A stretch of 45,151 nucleotides of DNA from Deltaproteobacteria bacterium tcs-42. Its GTDB lineage: Bacteria > Desulfobacterota > Desulfuromonadia > Desulfuromonadales > Geopsychrobacteraceae. The stretch's first letter is position 1; every line of letters starts with the position of its first letter. Location of the stretch: NCBI GenBank assembly GCA_002049545.1, contig LLYT01000010.1, forward strand, positions 1 through 45,151. Direction: 5' to 3'. The notes beneath the pieces were generated by a model, which was not told the DNA's origin, made no database searches, and worked only from the letters and a program-made list of their open reading frames with translations. The position numbers were made by a program, and so were the translations under genes. Below are positions 1-7,096 of the stretch, one piece after another.

Positions 1-119
1 AGGCACCCATTCCAAGGGCCACTTTGCGCCGTCCATGGCCGTTCGACTGTCGCCGTCCGTGGCGACAGACGCCCTTTCCATGAGTACCACAAGCCCCTAT
101 CAGTAGTGGTAGTGAATAG
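1..119 (-). repeat. Copy 1 of a 119-bp inverted repeat
   Basis: Bases 1-119 are the reverse complement of bases 2511-2629 with only three mismatches that I can find by eye: one near base 111 and two adjacent ones near base 83. The repeat ends at base 119, where the two copies diverge. The other end is cut by the window edge, so its full length is unknown. Inside is a perfect 8-bp stem (CTGTCGCC/GGCGACAG, 47-68) with a 6-base loop, and several CCATGG-type motifs. It reads like a dispersed structured repeat (REP/MITE-like) and not like a coding gene. Confidence 0.9.
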
Positions 120-138
120 CTACTAAATTTTTACATCA

Positions 139-213
139 GGGCGGTTAGCTCAGCGGGAGAGCATTCGCCTCACACGCGAAGGGTCACTGGTTCGATCCCA
201 GTACCGCCCACCA
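139..213 (+). tRNA. tRNA-Val (anticodon CAC)
   Basis: The acceptor stem GGGCGGT (139-145) pairs with ACCGCCC (203-209), followed by discriminator A and an encoded CCA (211-213). The anticodon stem TTCGC/GCGAA encloses the loop CTCACAC, whose middle triplet CAC reads the valine codon GUG. The T-loop has the usual GGTTCGATCC form. The gene stands alone between the inverted repeat copy and the aldehyde dehydrogenase gene, and a hairpin with a T-run follows it. Confidence 0.95.
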
Positions 214-221
214 GTTAAATC

Positions 222-253
222 AAGAGGTTAGCCAGCGGTGGTTAGCCTTTTTT
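222..253 (+). terminator. Rho-independent terminator after tRNA-Val
   Basis: GGTTAGCC (226-233) can fold onto a second GGTTAGCC (240-247) with two G-U pairs around the loop AGCGGT. The stem extends through an A-run pairing with a T-run (248-253). This is the standard stem plus U-tract form and would end the tRNA transcript before the aldehyde dehydrogenase gene. Confidence 0.7.
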
Positions 254-296
254 CGTATGATTAAGATTTTTACCATACCCCTGTGGAGGTCAAAAA

Positions 297-1838
297 ATGG
301 TACTGACGGGGCAACACCTTATCGCTGCCAACATTATTGCATCCAGTCATGGGACATTCCGTGCGGTTAATCCGACAACCGGTGAGCCTTTGGAGTGTGA
401 GTTCCACGAAGGAGGGGGTGAAGAGGTTGCCATCGCCGCCGATCTGGCTGAAAGGGATTTTGATACTTTCAGACAATCGAGTGACATAAAGCGGGGTGAG
501 CTGCTGGAGACTATAGCAGCTCAATTAGTCGAGCTGAAGGATCCCATAATTCAAAGAGCCCACCTTGAAACTGGCTTGCCTTTGCCCCGTCTTGAAGGTG
601 AGTTAAACCGTACGGTTAATCAGCTGAAAATGTTTTCACAATTCGTGCAACACGGGCACTATAAATCGACACGGATTGATCCGGCCCTTCCTGACCGAGA
701 GCCCTTGCCCAAACCAGATCTACGTTTGTCTCAAATTCCGCTTGGTCCTGTTGCTGTCTTTGGTGCAAGTAACTTTCCGCTGGCGTTTTCTGTCGCCGGA
801 GGAGATACCGCATCAGCATTAGCTGTTGGTTGCCCGGTTATTGTTAAGGGGCATCCGGCTCATCCGGGAACTTCTGAATTGACAGGGGTGGCGATTCAAA
901 GAGCGGTACAGAAGAGCGGCTTGCCCGGCGGAATTTTCTCTGTCATTCAAGGCAGTGGTCATGAAGTGGGAACGGCTCTGGTGAAGCATCCTCAGATCAA
1001 AGCAGTTGCCTTTACCGGGTCGCAAGCTGGTGGACGCAGTTTGTTCGATTTAGCCGCTGCCCGTCCAGATCCTATTCCTGTTTTTGCTGAGATGGGTAGC
1101 GTTAACCCGATTTTCATATTGCCACAAATCCTTAAAGAAAATTCTCAACTATTAGCTCATAAATATTCTGAATCATTGACTACAGGGGTCGGTCAGTTCT
1201 GTACTAATCCGGGGCTGTTATTTGCGGTCAAGGGGGACGACTTAAGTGCTTTTATCGCGGCTGTCAAAGAATACCTCAGCCAGATGAACCCTCTGCCCAT
1301 GTTGCATGTCGGGATCAAACAGAACTTCAATACAAAATTGGAGCAACTGACAAGTGTCCGGGGGGTCAGTCGACTTGTAGGGAGTGAAACACCCACAACC
1401 CTGGATTGTTATGCTTTGCCCGCTTTATTGTTTCTTACGGCGGACGATTTTCTGCAAGAACCGCGTATTGCTGACGAAGTTTTTGGCCCCTCATCCGTTG
1501 TTGTGCAATGTGAATCAAAGGAGCAGATGTTGGTTCTGGCCGAAAACTTACAGGGGCAATTGTCTGCAACGGTTCATGCGTCCATTGGTGAGGACGATTT
1601 TTGTCGTCAATTATTCGCCATTCTGGAGAAAAAAGCCGGGCGCCTGATTTTAAACGATTTTCCAACCGGGGTTGAAGTTTGTCCTTCAATGCATCACGGT
1701 GGGCCGTACCCGGCAACCACCGATAGTCATTTTTCTTCGGTCGGAACCACGGCAATCCACCGTTTTCTCCGCCCCGTCTGTTATCAAAATTTCAGTAAAG
1801 AATTACTCCCTCGTGAATTGCAGAAGAATCAGGACTAG
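297..1838 (+). CDS. Aldehyde dehydrogenase, NADP-type (2,5-dioxovalerate / ketoglutarate semialdehyde dehydrogenase-like)
   Basis: This 513-residue protein belongs to the aldehyde dehydrogenase superfamily and would oxidise an aldehyde to its acid in the cytoplasm with NAD(P)+. The catalytic cysteine is Cys302 in GVGQFCTNPG and the general base is Glu265 in FAEMGSVNP. A cofactor-binding lysine lies in VIVKGHPAHPG (about 184). The form of these motifs (FCTNPG, FAEMGSVNP) is typical of the alpha-ketoglutaric semialdehyde dehydrogenase group, but the substrate cannot be fixed from sequence alone and no sugar-acid pathway gene is next to it. The start ATG has a good GGAGG seven bases upstream (285-289). 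lipB starts six bases after its stop, so the two are probably cotranscribed. Confidence 0.88.
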   Translation: MVLTGQHLIAANIIASSHGTFRAVNPTTGEPLECEFHEGGGEEVAIAADLAERDFDTFRQSSDIKRGELLETIAAQLVELKDPIIQRAHLETGLPLPRLEGELNRTVNQLKMFSQFVQHGHYKSTRIDPALPDREPLPKPDLRLSQIPLGPVAVFGASNFPLAFSVAGGDTASALAVGCPVIVKGHPAHPGTSELTGVAIQRAVQKSGLPGGIFSVIQGSGHEVGTALVKHPQIKAVAFTGSQAGGRSLFDLAAARPDPIPVFAEMGSVNPIFILPQILKENSQLLAHKYSESLTTGVGQFCTNPGLLFAVKGDDLSAFIAAVKEYLSQMNPLPMLHVGIKQNFNTKLEQLTSVRGVSRLVGSETPTTLDCYALPALLFLTADDFLQEPRIADEVFGPSSVVVQCESKEQMLVLAENLQGQLSATVHASIGEDDFCRQLFAILEKKAGRLILNDFPTGVEVCPSMHHGGPYPATTDSHFSSVGTTAIHRFLRPVCYQNFSKELLPRELQKNQD

Positions 1839-1844
1839 ACACAC

Positions 1845-2510
1845 ATGAGTTTGACCGTTGAAAATACAACCTCTTTAGAGGTTGAAGATTGGGGGCTGGT
1901 CGATTATGGACTTGCCTTTGATCGTCAGGCAGAGTTGGTACAGGCCCGTCTTGATGGGGAAGGGCGAGATACTCTGATTTTTGTGGAGCATCCGACCACG
2001 GTGACTCTAGGTCGCCGTGCGACCCGGACCGATCTCCATTTTCCCGAAGAAGCGTATGCGGCCCATGGAGTAGCCCTGCAAAAAATCAATCGGGGTGGTT
2101 TGGCAACGGCTCATGAACCCGGGCAGCTGGTTGTTTATCCGGTTGTTGAATTAAAGAAAAAGGATTTACGCTGGTTTGCTGATCGATTTCTGCACGTTGT
2201 TGTCTCGTTACTGGCCGATTATGGTGTTGCTGGGTATTTAAAGGATGGAGAGCCCGGTGTCTGGGTTGAGGGGCGGAAGATATGCAGTTTCGGAATTGCA
2301 CTGAAAAAATGGATCTCATCACATGGGATTGCCCTGAATCTGAATAATTCTCTCGAAACTTTTGCTATGATAGTCCCTTGTGGTCGACCCGATGAGATGG
2401 TGACATCCTTGAGTCGAGAGTTACAGCGGCCTGTCAATATTGTTGAAGCAAAATCACACTTTTTGGAACATTTTTGTATTGCGTTCGATTATCATAAAAA
2501 AAATACGTAA
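1845..2510 (+). CDS. lipB: Octanoyl-[acyl-carrier-protein]-protein N-octanoyltransferase
   Basis: LipB moves octanoyl from acyl carrier protein to lipoyl domains of target proteins, the first step of endogenous lipoate synthesis. The 221-residue length fits. EHPTTVTLGRR near residues 48-58, a catalytic-type lysine in EGRKICSFG (Lys145) and a cysteine in IVPCG (Cys179) match the Lys/Cys dyad of the family. The usually strict RGGD-T-HGPGQ box is altered to RGGLATAHEPGQ (83-94), losing the Asp and the first Gly. The ATG is six bases after the aldehyde dehydrogenase stop, with AGGA at 1831-1834 as a modest ribosome-binding site. The inverted repeat copy begins on the very next base after its stop codon. 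No lipA is in the window. Confidence 0.9.
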   Translation: MSLTVENTTSLEVEDWGLVDYGLAFDRQAELVQARLDGEGRDTLIFVEHPTTVTLGRRATRTDLHFPEEAYAAHGVALQKINRGGLATAHEPGQLVVYPVVELKKKDLRWFADRFLHVVVSLLADYGVAGYLKDGEPGVWVEGRKICSFGIALKKWISSHGIALNLNNSLETFAMIVPCGRPDEMVTSLSRELQRPVNIVEAKSHFLEHFCIAFDYHKKNT

Positions 2511-2629
2511 CTATTCACCACCACTACTGATAGGGGCTTGTGGTAACCATGGAAAGGGCGTCTGTCGCCACGGACGGCGACAGTCGAACGGCCATGGACG
2601 GCGCAAAGTGGCCCTTGGAATGGGTGCCT
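2511..2629 (+). repeat. Copy 2 of the 119-bp inverted repeat
   Basis: This is the inverse of bases 1-119 with three mismatches, so the two copies face each other across about 2.4 kb. It starts immediately after the lipB TAA. A perfect 8-bp stem lies at 2562-2569/2576-2583. An ATG inside it (2549) and a GTG (2540) are in frame with the downstream AIM24 gene, which could mislead gene callers. The repeat can be read as transcribed 3' UTR of lipB. Confidence 0.9.
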
Positions 2630-2689
2630 CAAGGCATTGCTGAACAGTTACAAAAATACGTGATAAAAACAGTGTCAATGGAGGTTTCT

Positions 2690-3481
2690 ATGCAATGCCA
2701 CGAAGTTGATTATAAAATTATTGGTGATGATATGCAGATGGTTCAGGTTGAGCTTGATCCGGATGAAACTGTTATCGCTGAAGCTGGTGCCATGACTTAT
2801 ATGGAACAGGGGATCAATTTTGAAGCTCGGATGGGGGATGGTTCTGAACCGGAGCAAGGATTGTTTGGTCAGTTGCTTGGTGCCGGGAAGCGTGTTCTGA
2901 CCGGTGAATCAATTTTTATGACCCATTTCACCAATCGGGGACAGGGTAAACAGCACGTTGCTTTTGCTGCCCCTTATCCAGGTAAAATAATTCCTCTGGA
3001 CCTTGCAACGGTCGCAGGAGGAGAAATCCTCTGTCAGAAAGACTCTTTCCTTTGTGCTGCACATGGAACCCAGATCGGTATCGCTTTCCAGCGGCGTCTT
3101 GGGACCGGTTTTTTTGGCGGTGAAGGTTTTATCCTGCAACGTCTCAACGGTGATGGAATGACTTTCATGCATGCCTGTGGAACCATTATGGAGCGGCGAC
3201 TGCAAGGTGAAACTTTGCGGGTTGATACAGGTTGCCTGGTCGCTTTCGAGCCTGGAGTTGAGTATAATATTGAACGTGCCGGTAATCTGAAGAGTATGTT
3301 TTTTGGCGGTGAAGGGCTGTTCTTAGCCACGTTACGGGGTACGGGGCGCGTCTGGCTACAGAGTTTGCCGTTCAGTCGTCTTGCTGATCGTATTATCGCT
3401 CACGCACCCAAGGCTGGCGGTTCGCAAAAAGGTGAGGGCTCATTGTTGGGTGGAATCGGTCGCATGTTGGACGGTAAATAA
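2690..3481 (+). CDS. AIM24 / TIGR00266-family protein
   Basis: The product is 263 residues long and glycine-rich, with the beta-repeat character of the AIM24 (TIGR00266) family, including [20 protein letters not shown] near the C-terminus. The bacterial family has no firmly established function; yeast AIM24 is mitochondrial. I chose ATG 2690 because GGAGG (2680-2684) sits just upstream and the protein then begins [10 protein letters not shown], as is usual for the family. The same frame stays open upstream into the inverted repeat but has no suitable start signal there. A weak promoter, TTGCTG (2637) and TGATAA (2661) with 18-bp spacing, lies between repeat and gene. The SDR gene follows 11 bases after the stop. 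Confidence 0.85.
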   Translation: MQCHEVDYKIIGDDMQMVQVELDPDETVIAEAGAMTYMEQGINFEARMGDGSEPEQGLFGQLLGAGKRVLTGESIFMTHFTNRGQGKQHVAFAAPYPGKIIPLDLATVAGGEILCQKDSFLCAAHGTQIGIAFQRRLGTGFFGGEGFILQRLNGDGMTFMHACGTIMERRLQGETLRVDTGCLVAFEPGVEYNIERAGNLKSMFFGGEGLFLATLRGTGRVWLQSLPFSRLADRIIAHAPKAGGSQKGEGSLLGGIGRMLDGK

Positions 3482-3492
3482 AGGGGATTGCT

Positions 3493-4314
3493 GTGGGAAG
3501 TCTGATTGGGAAAACACTGTTTATTACTGGAGCGAGCCGTGGAATTGGATTGGCCGTTGCGTTAAAAGCTGCAGCAGAGGGGGCAAATATTGTTATCGCT
3601 GCCAAGACAGCTCAACCCCATGCAAAACTTCCGGGGACCATCTATACGGCAGCGCAACAGATTGAAGAGGCAGGGGGGAAGGCACTTCCTCTCCAGGTTG
3701 ACATTCGCGAAGAGTCTCAATTGGTCGCTGCAGCTCAACAGGCAGCAGATACCTTTGGTGGGATCGATATATTGATCAATAATGCCAGTGCTATCTTTTT
3801 ATCCGGCACGCTGGAAACACCGATGAAACGCTTTGATTTGATGAATCAGGTCAATGTACGCGGGACATTTCTGGTCAGCCAGATTTGCCTGCCTTATCTG
3901 TTGAAAGCGGAAAATCCCCATATTTTGAATTTTTCACCACCCCTTAATTTAAACCCACGCTGGTTTAAAAATCATACCGCTTATACGATGGCAAAGTATG
4001 CTATGAGCATGACAGTTCTGGGGCTGGCTGCAGAGTTTGCTGACCAGGGGGTTGCGGTCAACGCCCTCTGGCCGAAAACTGTGATTCAAACAGCGGCTTT
4101 GGCGATGCTGGGTGGAATGGTCGATCCCAAAAATTGTCGTACTCCACAAATTATGGCTGATGCCGCTTGTGCCATCCTTTGTCGGAACAGTCGTGAAGCC
4201 ACAGGGAATTTCTATATCGATGAAGAGGTCCTGTGTGAAGAGGGTGTTTCGGATTTTTCCCCCTATGCGGTCACAGCAGGGGAACAACTTTTTCAAGATT
4301 TATTCATCGATTGA
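3493..4314 (+). CDS. Short-chain dehydrogenase/reductase (HSDL2-like)
   Basis: This 273-residue classical SDR has the NAD(P)-binding TGASRGIG near residues 12-19, NNAS at 96-99, a catalytic serine in ILNFSPP (Ser148) and the YTMAK dyad (Tyr164, Lys168). The region after the active site (NPRWFKNHTAYT, WPKTVIQTAA) resembles the hydroxysteroid dehydrogenase-like 2 group, whose substrate is not settled. It begins with GTG, with AAGGGG (3481-3486) overlapping the stop of the AIM24 gene, so the two form an operon. There is no C-terminal SCP2 domain, unlike animal HSDL2. Confidence 0.88.
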   Translation: MGSLIGKTLFITGASRGIGLAVALKAAAEGANIVIAAKTAQPHAKLPGTIYTAAQQIEEAGGKALPLQVDIREESQLVAAAQQAADTFGGIDILINNASAIFLSGTLETPMKRFDLMNQVNVRGTFLVSQICLPYLLKAENPHILNFSPPLNLNPRWFKNHTAYTMAKYAMSMTVLGLAAEFADQGVAVNALWPKTVIQTAALAMLGGMVDPKNCRTPQIMADAACAILCRNSREATGNFYIDEEVLCEEGVSDFSPYAVTAGEQLFQDLFID

Positions 4315-4389
4315 TTTTTTTACATGATTCTTTTATTTAATTTTGTTATGGTCATTTAATTATTTTGATTTAGTGTTAAGGAGAGTTTG

Positions 4390-5250
4390 ATGTCTACAGA
4401 TTTTAAGACGGTTGTCAGCTCAATACGAGATTTGCCACCGATGCCGGTCGTTGCGGTCAAGGTTCTTGAATTACTCAATGATCCCAATGTCAATTATGAA
4501 AAGTTGGGTGCAGTGATTTCCAGCGATGCAGCCGTGTCTGCACGCATGCTCAAAGTTTCTAATTCGGCTTTTTATAGTATGAAGCGCCAGATTAAAACCC
4601 TTGAGCACGCTATTGCCATTGTTGGTGAACGGACTCTGCGCAGCCTGGTGTTAGCCGCCAGTCTCGAGGGGATGAATAAGTCGTATGGGCTGTTGGAAAA
4701 AATGCTCTGGGAAGATTCCATGGGCTGTGCTATCGGTTGCCGAATCCTGGCACGCAGGTTTGCTTCGGCTGATCCGGAGGAGGCTTTTCTGGCGGGGTTA
4801 TTCCGACATCTCGGCAAAATTGTTATGAATTACAGTGATCCTGATGCTTATCGCTCTCTGGTTGAGGCGGCTTATTCTGATGGTGTCAGTACTTCCGAAT
4901 TGGAAGGTCAGTATTTTCCCTATGCTCATGCCATTGTCGGTGCAGCCGTTCTGGATCGATGGAACTTTGCCCGCTCTCTGGTCATGTCGACTATGCATCA
5001 TCAAGACCTGGTTATTTCACTGGATGAGGAAGAAAATGGCGAAGCCTTGATGCGCTTGACCGCGACGGTTAATCTTGCGGGACATATTTGTACAAAGCTG
5101 GGAATCGGCCAGCGTGAGCCGGATGACGATTTGGATTTACTTCAATGCCCCGGTGCTAAAGAACTTGATTTGACTGAAGATGAAGTCCAGGGTGCACTTG
5201 CTGAAGTCGAAGAAGTATTTAAAGAAAACCGCGATTTCTTTGTTGGTTGA
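4390..5250 (+). CDS. HDOD domain signalling protein
   Basis: The 286-residue protein is almost entirely one HDOD domain, a degenerate HD fold used in signal-transduction proteins. LPPMPVVAVKVLELLNDP near the N-terminus, AAVSARMLKVSNSAFY and AGLFRHLGKIVMN (in place of the HD motif of true phosphohydrolases) are typical. No receiver, GGDEF or kinase domain is attached. The start is ATG 4390 with AAGGAG at 4378-4383; a TTG one codon earlier is a less likely alternative. It probably has its own promoter in the AT-rich 75-base gap after the SDR gene. Confidence 0.88.
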   Translation: MSTDFKTVVSSIRDLPPMPVVAVKVLELLNDPNVNYEKLGAVISSDAAVSARMLKVSNSAFYSMKRQIKTLEHAIAIVGERTLRSLVLAASLEGMNKSYGLLEKMLWEDSMGCAIGCRILARRFASADPEEAFLAGLFRHLGKIVMNYSDPDAYRSLVEAAYSDGVSTSELEGQYFPYAHAIVGAAVLDRWNFARSLVMSTMHHQDLVISLDEEENGEALMRLTATVNLAGHICTKLGIGQREPDDDLDLLQCPGAKELDLTEDEVQGALAEVEEVFKENRDFFVG

Positions 5251-5262
5251 TCTGGGGTAGAG

Positions 5263-5303
5263 TGATGAAAGAGAAACACCTTGCAGTGATTTCTCTTTCA
5301 TCA
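5263..5303. terminator. Hairpin between convergent genes
   Basis: A perfect 14-bp inverted repeat (GATGAAAGAGAAA core at 5264-5276, mirrored at 5290-5302) lies between the HDOD gene on the plus strand and the MFS gene on the minus strand, which converge here. There is no long T-run on either side, so it may act as an RNA 3'-end stabiliser or a weak bidirectional terminator. Confidence 0.55.
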
Positions 5304-5332
5304 ACTACTGACAGAAAACTATTTCCGGGCCC

Positions 5333-6622
5333 TCAAAGGTTTTCTGCTGCCAAATCCCGCCCCCGTTTTACCTTGACTTGTAGCAATAAAAGCGCACCAA
5401 CGATAAAGAAAATCCCCAATGCCAGAATTGAATTTCGGGAACTGCCACTGATATCTGCAATCAGGGCAAACAGCAGAGGGCCGAAGATAGCTGCGAATCT
5501 GGAGCTGATGGTAAAAAATCCAAAGAACTCTGCACTTTGTTGTTTTGGAACCATGCTGGCAAATAATGACCGACTCAGTGCTTGACTCCCTCCCAGAATA
5601 ATTGCAATCACTCCCCCCAAAATCCAGAATTCAAAGGCTTCGGTCATTCTGTAGGCAAAGATACAGACCAAAAGAAATATCAACAAGCTGAGAAGAATAG
5701 CCCGTGCTGTCCCGAGTTTTTCTCCCAGTTGAGCAAACAACAGTGCTCCAGGCATTGCCAAGAATTGAATCATCAGAAAACAGCCAATGATGGTGCTTTG
5801 TCCAAGGTGGAGCTGTTCACGGGCATAGATCGCTGAAACACTGATAACGGTCTGGATTCCATCGTTGTAACAGAGGAAAGCCAGCAAGAATACACAAAGA
5901 TCACGATATTTAAGAAGTTGTTTGAACTGGTTGAAATACCCTTTGAGATTGAAACCTGTTTGCGTTGACGGGATTTTTTGGGTTTTGGGCAAGTAGAAAA
6001 ATGTCGGGATGGCAAAAATAAACCACCACAGTGCCGTCATCAAAAAACCGCAACGGGTGGCGGCGCCCCTGTCAATAAAACCGAACGACTCAAAATTGAG
6101 AATTATCAGAAACACCAGAGCAAGTAAAAGCCCACCCCCAAAATATCCATAGGCAAATCCACGCGCTGAAAGCTGATCGGACTGCTCAATCGGAGCGAGA
6201 ATGGGAAGGTAGGCGTTGTAGAAGATATTTGCCCCAGCGAAACCCAGATTGCCAATGATGAAGAATAGTGCTGCCCATAAATATTCTCCGGAAGTTGTCG
6301 TTGCAAGTAAAGCCGTTGCTGCACAGCCAAACAGCCAGAACACTTTCATCAAACCTTTATGCCACCCTTTTCGATCGGCCAGGGCTCCGAGTGCTGGCGC
6401 TGCAACGGCTAGAATCAGCATCGAAACCGAGACGCAGTAACCCCAGAGACTGACCGCAGAAAAGTTGTGATCAGAGAAAAAAGGCAATGTCACACCGGCT
6501 GCAGGAACCAATGAGGCAAAATAGACAGGCAGGACAGCGGCAAGAATAACTGTAGCAAAGGCTGAATTTGCCCAATCGTATAGACACCAGCCGAAGATAG
6601 CTTGGCGCTGTTGTTTGTCCAT
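5333..6622 (-). CDS. MFS transporter, UMF1 / Atg22-like
   Basis: This is a hydrophobic permease of 429 residues with about 12 predicted membrane segments. The N-terminal signature YDWANSAFATVILAAVLPVYF is split here as YDWANSAFATVI and LAAVLPVYF and is characteristic of the UMF1 (unknown major facilitator) / Atg22-like family. LGALADRKG between early helices is the MFS loop motif. The substrate is unknown. I start it at 6622 (MDKQQRQAIFGW) because the family begins close to that motif. A longer frame to 6679 exists but adds 19 atypical residues. The putative Shine-Dalgarno AGAGAT is weak. A terminator separates it from the nrdJ operon, so it is likely transcribed alone. Confidence 0.82.
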   Translation of the reverse strand: MDKQQRQAIFGWCLYDWANSAFATVILAAVLPVYFASLVPAAGVTLPFFSDHNFSAVSLWGYCVSVSMLILAVAAPALGALADRKGWHKGLMKVFWLFGCAATALLATTTSGEYLWAALFFIIGNLGFAGANIFYNAYLPILAPIEQSDQLSARGFAYGYFGGGLLLALVFLIILNFESFGFIDRGAATRCGFLMTALWWFIFAIPTFFYLPKTQKIPSTQTGFNLKGYFNQFKQLLKYRDLCVFLLAFLCYNDGIQTVISVSAIYAREQLHLGQSTIIGCFLMIQFLAMPGALLFAQLGEKLGTARAILLSLLIFLLVCIFAYRMTEAFEFWILGGVIAIILGGSQALSRSLFASMVPKQQSAEFFGFFTISSRFAAIFGPLLFALIADISGSSRNSILALGIFFIVGALLLLQVKVKRGRDLAAENL

Positions 6623-6705
6623 AAATATCTCTTTCTGGAAGGAAACAACACGGTAAATGATTTGGCTCATGGAGGGCAAATGAAATCTGATCGGTGATCA
6701 TTGGA

Positions 6706-6751
6706 CAAAAAAATGCCTCGAACCCTGGAGGGGGGGGTAAGGTTCGAGGCA
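6706..6751 (-). terminator. Terminator of the nrdJ-ykgJ operon, with an unusual C-rich loop
   Basis: TGCCTCGAACC (6714-6724) and GGTTCGAGGCA (6741-6751) form a perfect 11-bp stem. Read on the minus strand it is followed by seven T (6707-6713), the classic intrinsic terminator form, downstream of the ykgJ-like stop. The plus-strand loop contains GGAGGGGGGGG, shared with the hairpin at 38116-38153. Confidence 0.85.
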
Positions 6752-6832
6752 AATAACAAAAAAGGGATGAGTAGACGATGTGGTAAAATTTGTCCAGTGA
6801 AATAATTTAGTTTATGGAATGTGTTGATTTTG

Positions 6833-7093
6833 TTATATATTTTGCTCTGTGTAATTCCGATAAGCACAACTTTCCGGCAACCAAACCAGATCTGAAATCA
6901 GATTTGGAGTCAATTTGATGCAATCTTCCTCGGCCTGCAGGCGATGTGGGTAGATTTGGCAGGATCGGGTATGGATATCGAGAAAGCGACAGGGAATCGC
7001 CGTAGTATGGACAATTCCCTGTTTATCAATCTTTTTCTCAAAACAGCAAGCGCCGCAACGCTTGCAGATCGCCTCCCATTCGTGTTGCGTCAT
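6833..7093 (-). CDS. YkgJ-type cysteine-cluster protein
   Basis: A small cytoplasmic protein of 86 residues with CKRCGACC at positions 10-17 and further cysteines near 35, 45, 58 and 76. This arrangement matches the YkgJ-type putative zinc- or iron-chelating domain. The biochemical role is not established. It starts three bases after the nrdJ stop codon, so it is translated from the nrdJ transcript and should be under NrdR control. A strong terminator follows about 80 bases downstream. Confidence 0.82.
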   Translation of the reverse strand: MTQHEWEAICKRCGACCFEKKIDKQGIVHTTAIPCRFLDIHTRSCQIYPHRLQAEEDCIKLTPNLISDLVWLPESCAYRNYTEQNI

Positions 7094-7096
7094 ATC

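Noticed and set aside
2540-2689. N-terminal extension of the AIM24 gene
   Set aside because: It lies largely in the inverted repeat and lacks a ribosome-binding site and family similarity; ATG 2690 has GGAGG in place.
5247-5585. 112-codon plus-strand frame opposite the MFS gene
   Set aside because: It is an antisense shadow of the transporter and has no ribosome-binding site or domain.
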